64,000 bases of DNA from Actinocorallia sp. API 0066 (GCF_020991275.1 NZ_JAJLQY010000009.1:1-64000); one strand, 5' to 3'; shown: positions 1 to 9,182, counted from the first letter of the stretch. Numbers and translations are program-made. Notes: generated by a model not told the origin, from the sequence alone.

Positions 1-9
1 TGGGGAAGG

Positions 10-25
10 GACGGCACGGGCCGTC
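10..25 (-). terminator. Small hairpin after the DUF523 gene
   Basis: A 6-bp stem (GACGGC/GGCCGTC region) with a 4-nt loop lies just past the stop codon of the minus-strand DUF523 gene. It has no T-run, so its role as a terminator is only an inference. Confidence 0.3.
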
Positions 26-37
26 AGAGAGAAGTGG

Positions 38-493
38 TCAGGGGCGGGTGAGGTAGGCGTCGGCGGCTTCCAGTTCGGTCTCGTTGAAGACGTGGATGCC
101 GTGGGCGCGTAGGAGGCGGGTGGTGAGGCCCGTGCCGGGGACCCTGGTGCCGGTGAAGGTGCCGTCGTTGACGAGGGAACTGCCGCAGGAGGGGCTGCCC
201 TCCTTGAGGACGGCGACCCTGACACCGGCTTTCCGGGCCACCGCCAGTGCCTGTTCCGCGCCCCGGCGGAACTGCTCGGTGACGTCGTCGCCCGCTTCCG
301 TCACGACGGAGCCGTCGCGCAGTTCCGCGGGGGGCCGGGGCACACCCAGGCCGCCCGCGACCTCGGGGCAGAAGCCGACGATCCGCCCCTCGGCGCGCCA
401 GCGGGCGAGGATCGCCGACTCGCTGGTCTTGGCGCGCCCGTCGTACCGGACCGCCGCGCCGAGCAGGCAGGAGCTCACCAGCACGCGTTCCAT
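38..493 (-). CDS. DUF523 domain-containing protein
   Basis: The 151-aa product matches the DUF523 family along its whole length. Visible family motifs are SSCLLG at residues 7-12, YDG at 17-19, a CPE triplet at 42-44 followed by GGLGVPRPP, and SPSCG at 100-104. The conserved cysteines suggest a metal- or thiol-dependent role, but the biochemical function of the family is not known to me. The ATG at 493 gives the usual family length and places the CLLG motif near the N terminus. The gene stands alone, on the same strand as the SDR gene next to it. An antisense frame of similar length over the same bases lacks any recognisable motif. Confidence 0.88.
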   Translation of the reverse strand: MERVLVSSCLLGAAVRYDGRAKTSESAILARWRAEGRIVGFCPEVAGGLGVPRPPAELRDGSVVTEAGDDVTEQFRRGAEQALAVARKAGVRVAVLKEGSPSCGSSLVNDGTFTGTRVPGTGLTTRLLRAHGIHVFNETELEAADAYLTRP

Positions 494-534
494 ACACCCA
501 GCCTAGGCCGCGCCGCACCCGCCGCCGTCCCGGC

Positions 535-1350
535 TCAGGGCTTGGGCTGGTCCTTGCGGTAGCCGTCGGCGGCGAGGCGGGCGGCGCGGACGGCGCCGGA
601 CGGGAAGAGACGGGCGCCGAGCCAGGCGAGACGGCCGTAGGCGGGCGCCACGATGACCGCCTTGTTCCGGCGGACGCCCCGGATGATGACCTTGGAGAGC
701 TTGTCCGCCGTGTAGATCTTGGGCAGTTCGGTGTCCGGTTTGCTGCTCATGCCCGTCTCGGGCAGGCCGGCGTTGACCGTGCGCAGCAGGTTCGTCGCGA
801 CGAACCCGGGGCAGACGGCGCTGACCCGCACCCCGCGTGTCGCCGCCTCCGCGCGCAAGGCGAGCGACATGCCCACCACCGCGTGCTTGGTCGCGGTGTA
901 GGGGAGGCCGATCGGCATGGGGACGAGCCCGGCGAGGGACGCCGTGTTGACGATGTGCCCGTGGCCCTGCGCGAGCATGATCCGGTAGGCGGCGTCCTGG
1001 CCGTGCACGACGCCGCGCAGGTTGATGTCGATCGCCCGGTTCCAGTGGTCCAGCGTCAGTTCCTCGGCCAGTCCCGCGACGGCGATGCCCGCGTTGTTGA
1101 AGACGAGGTCGAGCCCGCCGTTGTCGCGCGCGACCCGCTCGTACAGTTCGCGGACGGCGTCGGCGTCGGTGACGTCGAGGGCGGTGCCGAACGCCTTGCC
1201 GGGGCCGATGCCGGTGAGCCGCTCGGCCGTCTCGGCGGCGCCCGCGGCGTTGACGTCGGCGAGGATCACCGTGTCGCCGCGCGCGACGAGCTCGACGGCG
1301 ACGGCGGCGCCGATGCCGGAGGCGCCCCCGGTGACGATCGTGGTGGTCAT
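535..1350 (-). CDS. SDR family NAD(P)-dependent oxidoreductase
   Basis: This 271-aa short-chain dehydrogenase has the Rossmann motif TGGASGIG at residues 7-14, an NNAG motif after strand 4, and a catalytic Ser plus YTATK (Tyr-x-x-x-Lys). The longer frame starting at 1413 would add about 20 Arg/Ser-rich residues, so I chose the ATG at 1350, preceded by a GGAAGGGG ribosome site. On the minus strand a TAGAAT hexamer (1386-1391) sits where a -10 box would be, about 35 bp upstream. The substrate cannot be read from the sequence. The C-terminal extension with basic residues is typical of actinobacterial SDRs acting on lipids or alcohols, which is an inference. Confidence 0.9.
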   Translation of the reverse strand: MTTTIVTGGASGIGAAVAVELVARGDTVILADVNAAGAAETAERLTGIGPGKAFGTALDVTDADAVRELYERVARDNGGLDLVFNNAGIAVAGLAEELTLDHWNRAIDINLRGVVHGQDAAYRIMLAQGHGHIVNTASLAGLVPMPIGLPYTATKHAVVGMSLALRAEAATRGVRVSAVCPGFVATNLLRTVNAGLPETGMSSKPDTELPKIYTADKLSKVIIRGVRRNKAVIVAPAYGRLAWLGARLFPSGAVRAARLAADGYRKDQPKP

Positions 1351-1397
1351 GGGACCCCTTCCGCGGCGGGCAGACGAATCCCCGGATTCTAGGGTGA

Positions 1398-1429
1398 GGC
1401 CCCCCGCCGTCACCAGGCGGCGGGGGGCC
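1398..1429 (-). terminator. Perfect 12-bp GC hairpin between the AurF-like and SDR genes
   Basis: GGCCCCCCGCCG (1398-1409) pairs perfectly with CGGCGGGGGGCC (1418-1429) around an 8-nt loop. It follows the stop of the AurF-like gene and precedes a candidate SDR promoter, which suggests that the two same-strand genes are separate units. No T-run follows, as is common for actinobacterial terminators. Confidence 0.6.
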
Positions 1430-1438
1430 CAGTGGAGG

Positions 1439-2422
1439 TCAGGCCGCCTTGCGCGCCTTCGGCTTCTCCCAGATGCCGAACGCCCGCCACAGCAGCTGGT
1501 TGACGGGGGTGAGCAGGCCCAGTTCGGCCATCAGCTCGCGGATCTTGGCGACGCTGTCGCGGAGCTGCTGCCGGGCCTCGCGGCTGCCGTACGCCTCCTT
1601 GACGACGGCGTCGGGGATGTCGAACGCGCGGATCATCGGGCCGGGCGGCGACAGCATGATCCGGGCCATGATGCCGAGGACGGCCGGAGTGAGCAGACCG
1701 AGGAGCCCGCGGCGGAACGGGTGCATGCCGGGCACCCGGTGCTTGAGGTAGTGCCGGGCGAAGGAGATGTGCCGTGCCTCCTCCGCGATGTGGATCTTCA
1801 TGATGGTCGCTTCGAGCGGGTGCTTGATGTGCCCTTCGCGGACGGCCTTGCGCTGCACGAAGTCGATCGGGTCCTCGCCGCCGAGGACGAAGACGAAGAA
1901 CATCTCGGTGGAGACGAGCGGGATCCACGGGCTCACCTCGGCGAGGACGGCGAGGGCGCGCGGCATGCCCCGGATCGGCATCTTCGTCCGGTTGACGAAC
2001 TCCTGGAACATCATCCCGTGATGACATTCCTCGGTCGTCTCGTGGTAGACGTACCGGAACTCGGGGCGGCCGTTCGGGAGCCGGTAGGCGTAGTTGAGCA
2101 GGCCGCGCTTGAGCAGGTTCTCGAACTGGAGGCCGATTTTCATCATGGTGGCGACCCGCCACAGGCCGATCCGGGACTGGATCTCGGGCGGCTGCGACCG
2201 GTACCAGGCGGTGCGGCCGAGCGCGTCGATCTCCGGCAGGATCCAGCGCGGGTCGTCGGGGTCGACGGCGTAGTCCGGGTCGTCCCAGGGGATGTCGGCG
2301 TACGCCTCCCAGTGCTTCTCCACGCTCGCCTTGTTGAGGCGGTCGATGACGCCGAGGTAGGACTTGCGGTCGCGGACGTTCTCGCGGACCTCGTCGGCGA
2401 GGTCGCTCGGGGGCTTGGCCAT
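1439..2422 (-). CDS. AurF-like diiron oxygenase
   Basis: The 327-aa protein resembles the p-aminobenzoate N-oxygenase (AurF) family of ferritin-fold diiron enzymes, often annotated as metal-dependent hydrolases in actinobacteria. It shows paired metal-ligand motifs: HETTEECHHG near residues 126-135 and HIAEEARHISF near 205-215, plus Glu residues in QFENLL and STEMFF on the other two helices. AurF itself oxidises an arylamine to a nitro group; the substrate here is unknown. The ATG at 2422 has an AGGAG ribosome site. It lies 13 bp downstream of a TetR gene on the same strand, so the pair probably forms an operon controlled by that regulator. The end is Lys/Ala-rich. Confidence 0.82.
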   Translation of the reverse strand: MAKPPSDLADEVRENVRDRKSYLGVIDRLNKASVEKHWEAYADIPWDDPDYAVDPDDPRWILPEIDALGRTAWYRSQPPEIQSRIGLWRVATMMKIGLQFENLLKRGLLNYAYRLPNGRPEFRYVYHETTEECHHGMMFQEFVNRTKMPIRGMPRALAVLAEVSPWIPLVSTEMFFVFVLGGEDPIDFVQRKAVREGHIKHPLEATIMKIHIAEEARHISFARHYLKHRVPGMHPFRRGLLGLLTPAVLGIMARIMLSPPGPMIRAFDIPDAVVKEAYGSREARQQLRDSVAKIRELMAELGLLTPVNQLLWRAFGIWEKPKARKAA

Positions 2423-2435
2423 GGTTCTCCTCGCT

Positions 2436-3065
2436 TCAGGCAGGGGGGATCAGGTCCCGGGCATGGGCTTTGACCATGTCGAGGACCGCTCGCTGGTGGC
2501 CGTGCTCGTCTCCGTCCAGGGAGTGCTGGAGGGAGAGGCCGACGAGCAGCGCGAACATGCTGCGGATCAGGGTGTCCACGACGGCGTCGGGCAGGGAGGC
2601 GGGGAACAGCTCGTCGAAGACCTCGGTGATGATCTCGACGACGCGGTTGCTGAGCTGTTTGCTGAGGTCGCGCAGGGAGTTGTCGGTGCGGCCCGCGAGG
2701 GCGAGTTCCAGCAGGGCCATCGCGGGGGGTTGGCGGATCGTCTCCCAGAGGAGGTCGAGGGCGCCGCCGACGTCGCGCTGGTTGTCGGGCAGGCGGGTGT
2801 AGGCGTCCCGGTACTCCTCCCGGAGCCGGTCCAGGAGGTGGTCGAGCGCGGCGGCGACCAGTTCCATCTTCGTCGGGTAGTGGTGCTGCTGGGCGCCGCG
2901 GCTGACGCCCGCGCGCCGGGACACCTCGGTGGTGGACAGCCCGGCCCAGCCGAGGTCGGCGAGGGTCTCGGCGGTGGCGTCGAGGAGCCGTGCCTGTGTC
3001 GCGGACCTGCGCTCGGCCTGGGTGCGCCGGCTCGGCCGACGGTGGCGGCGCCTGTTCACGGACAT
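2436..3065 (-). CDS. TetR family transcriptional regulator
   Basis: A 209-aa one-component repressor. The N-terminal helix-turn-helix is clear (STTEVSRRAGVSRGAQQHHYPTK region, about residues 45-68), preceded by a basic Arg-rich arm. The ATG at 3065 was preferred over an upstream start at 3167 because the extra 34 residues are Cys/Trp-rich and cover the promoter and a palindrome. The gene lies directly upstream of the AurF-like oxygenase, probably in the same transcript. A near-perfect inverted repeat at 3089-3116 just upstream is the likely autoregulatory operator. The effector is unknown. Confidence 0.9.
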   Translation of the reverse strand: MSVNRRRHRRPSRRTQAERRSATQARLLDATAETLADLGWAGLSTTEVSRRAGVSRGAQQHHYPTKMELVAAALDHLLDRLREEYRDAYTRLPDNQRDVGGALDLLWETIRQPPAMALLELALAGRTDNSLRDLSKQLSNRVVEIITEVFDELFPASLPDAVVDTLIRSMFALLVGLSLQHSLDGDEHGHQRAVLDMVKAHARDLIPPA

Positions 3066-3088
3066 GATTGGACGGTACGTCCAACAGA

Positions 3089-3116
3089 TACATGCAAGCA
3101 AGCCTGCTTGTATGTA
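3089..3116. promoter_or_regulatory. Inverted repeat, likely TetR operator
   Basis: Arms TACATGCAAGCA and TGCTTGTATGTA (12 bp, one mismatch) flank a 4-bp centre. The repeat is 24 bp upstream of the TetR start and lies in the region between that gene and the divergent aminotransferase gene. Size, symmetry and position fit a TetR-family operator. Confidence 0.65.
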
Positions 3117-3183
3117 GCGCCAGTCACACAGCGGGCGGTAACACGCCGGACATCTGGAACGTGACAAGCACTACTGTGGGGAC

Positions 3184-4398
3184 ATGCCGGTGACACAGTC
3201 GGACAAGCTGACCAACGTCTGCTACGAGATCAGGGGCCCGGTGCTCAAACGGGCCAAGCAGATCGAGGACGCCGGGCACCCCGTGCTCAAGCTCAACATC
3301 GGCAATCCCGCGCCGTTCGGCTTCGAGGCGCCGCCGGAGATCCTCCAGGACGTCATCCAGAACCTCTCGCAGGCGCACGGGTACAGCGACTCCAAGGGGC
3401 TGCTGTCGGCGCGGCGCGCGGTGGTGCAGCACTACGAGGGGCAGGGCTTCACCGGCCTCGACGTCGAGGACGTCTACCTGGGCAACGGGGTCTCCGAGCT
3501 CATCGTCATGACGCTCCAGGCGCTGCTGGACGACGGCGACGAGGTGCTCATCCCCGCGCCGGACTACCCGCTGTGGACGGCTGCCGTGTCGCTCGGCGGC
3601 GGCACGCCGGTGCACTACCTGTGCGACGAGGCGCTGGAGTGGGAGCCGTCGCTCGAGGACATGGAACGCAAGATCACCGAGCGGACCAAGGCGCTCGTGG
3701 TGATCAACCCGAACAACCCCACGGGCGCCGTCTACTCGCCGGAGACGCTGCGCCGGATCGTCGAGCTGGCCAGGCGGCACGACCTCATCATCTTCGCCGA
3801 CGAGATCTACGACCGGATCCTCTACGACGGCGCCGTGCACACCTCGATCGCGACGTTGGCGCCGGACCTGCTCTGCCTGACGTTCAGCGGCCTGTCCAAG
3901 TCCTACCGGGTCGCGGGCTTCCGGTCGGGCTGGGTCGTGCTGTCGGGGCCCAAGCTGGGCGCCGAGTCCTACATCGAGGGCCTCGACGTCATCGCGAACA
4001 TGCGGCTGTGCCCGAACGCGCCGGCGCAGCACGCGATCCAGGCGGCGCTGGGCGGGCGGCAGAGCATCCGCGAGCTGGTGCGGCCCGGCGGCCGCCTCCT
4101 GGAGCAGCGGGACCGCGCGGTGAAGCTGCTCAACGAGATCCCCGGCGTGAGCTGCGTCAAGCCGAAGGGCGCCCTGTACGTCTTCCCCCGGCTCGACCCC
4201 ATGGTCTACCCGATCACCGACGACGTGCGGTTCTGCCTGGAACTCCTGGAAGAGCAGAAGCTGCTCATCGTGCACGGGAGCGGGTTCAACTGGCCGTGGC
4301 CCGACCACCTCAGGCTCGTCACCCTGCCCTACGCGGACGTCCTGGAGGACGCGATCGGGAGGCTCGCCGCGTTCCTGGAGCCGCGCCGGCTCCGCTGA
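3184..4398 (+). CDS. Pyridoxal-phosphate aminotransferase, AlaA-like
   Basis: The 404-aa protein is a class I/II aminotransferase, closest in pattern to AlaA-type glutamate-pyruvate transaminases that make alanine. Visible features are the NIGNPAPFGF start, the HGYSDSKG segment, NPNNPTGAVY, the PLP Asp in FADEIYDRI, and the Schiff-base Lys in FSGLSKSYR (about residue 240) followed by AGFRSGW. The ATG at 3184 is 7 nt after a TACTGT -10-like hexamer (3172-3177), which suggests a leaderless mRNA. It is divergent from the TetR gene and followed 55 bp later by the helicase gene. Aspartate or another alpha-amino acid as substrate cannot be excluded. Confidence 0.92.
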   Translation: MPVTQSDKLTNVCYEIRGPVLKRAKQIEDAGHPVLKLNIGNPAPFGFEAPPEILQDVIQNLSQAHGYSDSKGLLSARRAVVQHYEGQGFTGLDVEDVYLGNGVSELIVMTLQALLDDGDEVLIPAPDYPLWTAAVSLGGGTPVHYLCDEALEWEPSLEDMERKITERTKALVVINPNNPTGAVYSPETLRRIVELARRHDLIIFADEIYDRILYDGAVHTSIATLAPDLLCLTFSGLSKSYRVAGFRSGWVVLSGPKLGAESYIEGLDVIANMRLCPNAPAQHAIQAALGGRQSIRELVRPGGRLLEQRDRAVKLLNEIPGVSCVKPKGALYVFPRLDPMVYPITDDVRFCLELLEEQKLLIVHGSGFNWPWPDHLRLVTLPYADVLEDAIGRLAAFLEPRRLR

Positions 4399-4453
4399 GA
4401 GGGGCTGTGGACAACCGGCGGCGGGTGTCGGCGCGGGCCGGTACGGTGTCGGG

Positions 4454-6496
4454 GTGTCATCTCCGCAGCCCCGTATCGCCCTGAAGGACGTACCATCCCT
4501 CGTGGACCTCATGGCGGCGGGCGTCGCGGCCGTGGGGGGCAGCGAGCGGCCGGGCCAGGTGAAGATGGTCGAGGCGGTCGACCAGGCGCTGCGCCGCCGC
4601 GAGCACCTCGCGGTGCAGGCGGGCACGGGCACCGGCAAGTCGCTGGCCTACCTGGTGCCGTCGGTGCGGCACGCGGTCTCCAAGGGCGTCACCGTCGTCG
4701 TCTCGACGGCGACGATCGCGTTGCAGCAGCAGTTGGTGGACCGGGATCTGCCGCGCCTCGCCGACGCGCTGGAGCCGCTGCTCGGGCGGGAGCTGCGGTA
4801 CGCGATCCTCAAGGGGCGGCGCAACTACCTGTGCCTGAACCGGCTGTCCGTCGGCGCGCCCGACGACCCCGAGGAGGGTCTGTTCGACACCGCGCAGGTC
4901 TCCACGCTCGGCCGCCAGGTGCAGCGGCTGCACGAGTGGGCCGACAAGACCAGGACGGGCGACCGCGACGAGCTCGTGCCGGGCGTCTCGGAGCAGGCGT
5001 GGCGGCAGGTCGCGGTGTCGGCCAAGGAGTGCCTGGGCGGCCAGCGCTGCCCGCAGGCGCAGCAGTGCTTCTCCGAGCTGGCCAGGGCCGAGGCGGCCGA
5101 GGCCGACGTTGTGGTCACCAACCACGCGATGCTGGCGATCGACGCCCTCGAGGAGTTCCAGGTCCTGCCGGAGCACGACGCCGTGGTGATCGACGAGGCG
5201 CACGACCTCGTCGACAGGGTGACGTCGGTGGCGTCGGGCGAGCTGTCGGCGGCCGCGGTGGAGGCGGCGGCGCGGCGGGCGGGCAAACTCGTCGCCGGCC
5301 GCGCCGCCGACCGGCTGCGCGAGCTCGCCGAGGACCTGCGGGTCGCGCTGGACGAGGAGGGGGCGGCCCGGCTCGACCTGCTGCCGTCGGGGCTCGGCGG
5401 CACCCTCCAGGCCGTCCGGGACGCCGCGCGGGCCTGCCTGGACGGGCTCGGCCCCGAGCCGAAGGACGCCGACCCCGCCGTCGCCGCGGGGCGCCGGGCC
5501 GCCAGGACGGCGCTGGACGACGTGCACGGCACCGCGGAACGGATCCTCGCCTCGTTCGAGGTGCCGCTCGCCGAGCGGTGGGAGGTGGTCTGGCTCGCCA
5601 AGTCCTTCGACGGCAAGTGGCCGCCGTCCCTGCACGTCGCGCCCATCGCGGTCGGCGGGCTGCTGCGGGACACGCTGTTCCGCACCAGGACCACGATCCT
5701 CACCTCCGCGACGCTGACGCTGGGCGGGTCGTTCGAGCCGCTGGCGCGGCAGTGGGGGCTGCCCGCGCCGGGCGGGCCGGCGCCCGCCGTCCCGGCCGCG
5801 CGGGACGGGGAGGCGGCCGAGGACGACGAGAAGCCGCTGATCTGGACCGGCCTTGACGTCGGGTCGCCGTTCGACTACCCGCGCAGCGGCATCCTCTACA
5901 TCGCGCGGCACCTGCCGAAGCCCGGCCGCGACGGGCTTCCCGAGGAGTACCTCGCGGAGCTGAAGGGCCTCATCGAGGCGGCGGGCGGGCGGACGCTCGG
6001 CCTGTTCTCCTCGATGCGGGCGGCCCGGCAGGCGGCCGACGAGCTCAAGGTGGACTTCCCCGTGCTGTGCCAGGGCGAGGACTCCACGTCCCAGCTGGTC
6101 AAGCAGTTCGCCGCGGCGCCCGAGACATGCCTGTTCGGGACGCTGTCGCTGTGGCAGGGCGTGGACGTGCCGGGGCCGTCGCTGTCGCTCGTGGTGATGG
6201 ACCGGATCCCGTTCCCCCGGCCGGACGACCCGGTGGCGTCGGCCCGGCAGCGGATGGTCCAGGCGCGCGGCGGCAACGGTTTTATGCAGGTGGCCGCCTC
6301 CCAGGCGGCCCTGCTCCTGGCGCAGGGCGCGGGCCGCCTGCTGCGCAGCGGCACCGACCGGGGCGTCGTCGCCGTGCTCGACCCCCGCTTGGCGACGGCC
6401 GCCTACGGCTCCTTCCTCACCGCGTCGCTTCCGCCGTTCTGGCCGACCACCGACCCGGAGAAGGTCAGGGCCGCCCTCCGCCGCCTCACCGCCTGA
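4454..6496 (+). CDS. DinG-like Fe-S ATP-dependent DNA helicase
   Basis: A 680-aa superfamily 2 XPD/DinG-type helicase. Walker A is AGTGTGKS at residues 56-63; the Walker B/DEAH motif is VIDEAHD; and an LWQGVDVPG motif followed by DRIPFPRP marks the C-terminal helicase domain. Four cysteines at about 127, 193, 199 and 205 are placed as in iron-sulfur-cluster helicases of this family, so it probably unwinds 5'-3' with a 4Fe-4S cluster during repair or at R-loops and D-loops. The GTG at 4454 gives an N terminus of normal length. A GC hairpin starts at the last base after the stop. Confidence 0.93.
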   Translation: MSSPQPRIALKDVPSLVDLMAAGVAAVGGSERPGQVKMVEAVDQALRRREHLAVQAGTGTGKSLAYLVPSVRHAVSKGVTVVVSTATIALQQQLVDRDLPRLADALEPLLGRELRYAILKGRRNYLCLNRLSVGAPDDPEEGLFDTAQVSTLGRQVQRLHEWADKTRTGDRDELVPGVSEQAWRQVAVSAKECLGGQRCPQAQQCFSELARAEAAEADVVVTNHAMLAIDALEEFQVLPEHDAVVIDEAHDLVDRVTSVASGELSAAAVEAAARRAGKLVAGRAADRLRELAEDLRVALDEEGAARLDLLPSGLGGTLQAVRDAARACLDGLGPEPKDADPAVAAGRRAARTALDDVHGTAERILASFEVPLAERWEVVWLAKSFDGKWPPSLHVAPIAVGGLLRDTLFRTRTTILTSATLTLGGSFEPLARQWGLPAPGGPAPAVPAARDGEAAEDDEKPLIWTGLDVGSPFDYPRSGILYIARHLPKPGRDGLPEEYLAELKGLIEAAGGRTLGLFSSMRAARQAADELKVDFPVLCQGEDSTSQLVKQFAAAPETCLFGTLSLWQGVDVPGPSLSLVVMDRIPFPRPDDPVASARQRMVQARGGNGFMQVAASQAALLLAQGAGRLLRSGTDRGVVAVLDPRLATAAYGSFLTASLPPFWPTTDPEKVRAALRRLTA

Positions 6497-6521
6497 CCCG
6501 CCGCCCGGGGAGGGCGGCGGG
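6497..6521. terminator. Terminator between convergent helicase and acylase genes
   Basis: CCCGCCGCCC (6497-6506) pairs perfectly with GGGCGGCGGG (6512-6521) around GGGGA. It lies between the convergent stop codons at 6496 and 6537, so it could stop transcription from both sides. Confidence 0.6.
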
Positions 6522-6536
6522 GCCCGGAGGCGCGGG

Positions 6537-9026
6537 TCAGGGGGTGAGGGTGAGGGTGTGTTCGGCGGCTTCCTTGACGGCGGTGGCGGTGAAGGGCCAG
6601 GGGATGGTCTCGCCCTTGGCCCACAGGTCCGTCTGGTCCCAGTAGTGGTCGGAGAAGGCGTGGCCGGAGGCGCCCGTCAGGTTGACGTACCGGGAGTCGT
6701 CCAGGTTGGACAGGTCCGCGACGAGCCTGAGCGAGGGCACCGCGGTGACCTCGTAGCCCTTCTGGACGTCCCAGCCGATCGCGTTGACGATCGACTTGCC
6801 GCCGCCGAGCTCGACCGGGCCCCGGTTGAAGATCCGCTCGACGAGGCCGATGCCCGAGGTGCCGAAGCTCTGGTTGGTGAGCGTCAGCGTGTGCAGCGCG
6901 CCCCACCGCCACTCGCCGGGCTTGTCGCCGAGCCGCTCGACCAGCTCGTCGCTGGCCTCGCGCAGCGCGCGGAGCACGATGTCGTCGCGCCGCTCGGCGG
7001 CGCCGGTGGTCTTCACGTCGTCCCAGAACGGGTCGTCCGGCTTGTCCAGGAGTGTGCGGACCACCTCGAACCAGCGGTCGCCGCCGTCCGGCCTCGCGCC
7101 CTCGGGCAGTTCGTCGTTGAAGGCGCGCAGCAGCAGGTGCCGCCACACCGCGTTGAAGAACGCGGCGGGCGCCGAGTCGGCGGGCTGGGTGTAGTCCCAG
7201 GTGCGCAGCAGCTCGATGCCCTTCACCCCGGCGCCGACCCGCAGCAGGTGCGGCACGAGGATCGGCGCGAAGCCGTTGCGGTCGTCCATCTGGATCCGGC
7301 TCATGGCGGCGATGTCGAGCTTGCCGCCGTTGCGGACGAGGTCGTCGATGCGCTGGGCGCGGTAGCCGTAGGACCAGTCCTGGGTGAGCAGGTGCTCGTA
7401 GGACGTGCCGATGACGGCGTTGTTGGCGGTGACGATGTAGCCGGAGTCGGGGTTGAACGCCGAGGGCAGCTCCTCGAACGGGATGAAGTCGGCCCACTCG
7501 TGGACGCCGTCCCAGCCGGGGACGGGGCGGGTGCCGTCGCCGGCGGTGCGCACCGGGATCCGGCCCGGCGCCTGGTAGCCGATGTTGCCCTCGACGTCGG
7601 CGTAGACGAGGTTCTGGGCGGGGACCTCGAAGAGGCGGGCCGCCTCCCGGAAGGACGTCCAGTCGGTGGCGCGGTTCATCGCGAAGATGGCGTCGGCCGT
7701 GCGGCCGGGGCCCAGCGCCGTCCAGCGCAGCGCGACGGCCTCGCCGGAGGGCGCCGCCTTCTCCGCGTCGTCCATGACGTCGGAGACGATCGGGCCGTGG
7801 CGGCTCACCCGGACGGTGAGCTCCACGGGGTCGGCGCCCGCGACCTCGATCCTCTCGGTGCGGACCTGCAGGGGCTCCTGCGCGCCCTTGTACTCGGCGG
7901 TCGTCCCGGTGACCTTCTCCAGGTACAGGTCGGACACGTCGGGGGCGAGGTTGGTGAACCCCCACGCGATCCGGTGGTTGTGCCCGATGACGACGCCGGG
8001 CAGCCCGGCGAAGGTGAACCCGGTGACGTCGTAGGGGCACGCCTCGGTGACGGTGCGGCAGTGCAGGCCCGCCTGGTACCAGACCGAGGGCATCTGGGCC
8101 GACAGGTGCGGGTCGTTGGCGAGCAGCGGCATGCCGGTGGCGCTGCGGCTGCCGGCGATCACCCACGAGTTGGAGCCGAGGTCGGAGTCGCCGTTGCCCA
8201 GGCCCGTGGGCATCGCCCGGATCGCCTCCAGGACCGAGCTGAGGGCCCGCGCGGGCGGCTCGGACCGCGCGCCCTCGCCGCTGAAGCCGCCGTCGGCGAC
8301 CGAGCCCGTCGGGACGATGGCGGGCATCCGGAGGAAGTCGTAGGCGGGGTAGAGCTGGTCGACCCGCTCCTTGGGCAGCGCCGTGTCGGCGAGGGCGCGG
8401 CCGAGCTCGTCCTCGATGTTGGAGCGCAGGTCCCAGGCCATCGCCTTGAGCCAGGCCACCGAGTCGGCGGGGGTCCACTCCTCGGGCTGGTAGCCGGTGC
8501 GCTGGAGGCCGAGCACGGAGTATTCGAGGGACTGCCGAGCGGTGTCCGGGTTGGCCTTCAGCCAGGCGTTGACGCCCGCCGCGTACGCCTCCAGGAGGTG
8601 CTTGGTCTCCGGTGCCAGCAGCGCGAGTTCGGCCTCCGCCGTCTTGCGCCACCCCAGGGTGCGGGTCACCTTGTCGGTGTCGAGGGTGGCGTCGCCGAAC
8701 AGTTCGGACAGGCGGCCGGAGGTGATGTGGCGGCGGAAGTCCATCTCCCAGAAGCGGTCCTGCGCCGTCACGTACCCCTGCGCGCGGAAGAGGTCGGCGG
8801 GGGTGTCGGCGTAGATCTGGGGGATGCCGTGGGAGTCGCTGTGGACGGTGACCTCCCCGGCCAGGCCGGGCAGCGTGAGCCGCCCGTCGTAGGTCGGGAA
8901 CGGTTTGCGGACCGTCCAGACCAGCCATGCCGTGAGCAGCAGTACCAGGACCATCACCAGGGCAAGAGCCCGCACGCCCCACCGCAGTGGCCAGGGCCAT
9001 TGACGCATGAACTTCACGCCGAGCAC
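6537..9026 (-). CDS. Penicillin acylase family protein (Ntn hydrolase)
   Basis: An 829-aa penicillin amidase-family N-terminal nucleophile hydrolase. These are made as precursors and cleave themselves so that an internal Ser becomes the N-terminal nucleophile; here this is Ser287 in GSNSWV, followed by the conserved GMPLLANDPHL. A single membrane segment at about residues 19-38 makes it a membrane-anchored or secreted enzyme. The family hydrolyses amide bonds such as acyl-homoserine lactones, lipopeptides or beta-lactam side chains; the substrate cannot be told here. The start is uncertain: GTG at 9026, or ATG at 9008 with six fewer residues. A TTGACA -35-like hexamer is at 9093-9098 on this strand. 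Confidence 0.92.
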   Translation of the reverse strand: MLGVKFMRQWPWPLRWGVRALALVMVLVLLLTAWLVWTVRKPFPTYDGRLTLPGLAGEVTVHSDSHGIPQIYADTPADLFRAQGYVTAQDRFWEMDFRRHITSGRLSELFGDATLDTDKVTRTLGWRKTAEAELALLAPETKHLLEAYAAGVNAWLKANPDTARQSLEYSVLGLQRTGYQPEEWTPADSVAWLKAMAWDLRSNIEDELGRALADTALPKERVDQLYPAYDFLRMPAIVPTGSVADGGFSGEGARSEPPARALSSVLEAIRAMPTGLGNGDSDLGSNSWVIAGSRSATGMPLLANDPHLSAQMPSVWYQAGLHCRTVTEACPYDVTGFTFAGLPGVVIGHNHRIAWGFTNLAPDVSDLYLEKVTGTTAEYKGAQEPLQVRTERIEVAGADPVELTVRVSRHGPIVSDVMDDAEKAAPSGEAVALRWTALGPGRTADAIFAMNRATDWTSFREAARLFEVPAQNLVYADVEGNIGYQAPGRIPVRTAGDGTRPVPGWDGVHEWADFIPFEELPSAFNPDSGYIVTANNAVIGTSYEHLLTQDWSYGYRAQRIDDLVRNGGKLDIAAMSRIQMDDRNGFAPILVPHLLRVGAGVKGIELLRTWDYTQPADSAPAAFFNAVWRHLLLRAFNDELPEGARPDGGDRWFEVVRTLLDKPDDPFWDDVKTTGAAERRDDIVLRALREASDELVERLGDKPGEWRWGALHTLTLTNQSFGTSGIGLVERIFNRGPVELGGGKSIVNAIGWDVQKGYEVTAVPSLRLVADLSNLDDSRYVNLTGASGHAFSDHYWDQTDLWAKGETIPWPFTATAVKEAAEHTLTLTP

Positions 9027-9138
9027 TCTATGACTCAGATCACGCGAAAGGGCATGCGGGCTTCCCTACCAGGACTTTTGTCACTGTTCTGTTGTCAAGG
9101 AGTCAGGACCGCCCGCAAGGACTACGGGTCAGTCGAGT

Positions 9139-9157
9139 GGGCGGCCGCGGGCCGCCC
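9139..9157 (-). terminator. Hairpin after the DUF4192 gene
   Basis: GGGCGGCC (9139-9146) and GGCCGCCC (9150-9157) form a perfect 8-bp stem with a 3-nt loop, 26 bp past the DUF4192 stop and upstream of the acylase promoter region. There is no T-run. Confidence 0.45.
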
Positions 9158-9182
9158 GTGGCGCCGCTCGGCGTCCGGCGCC

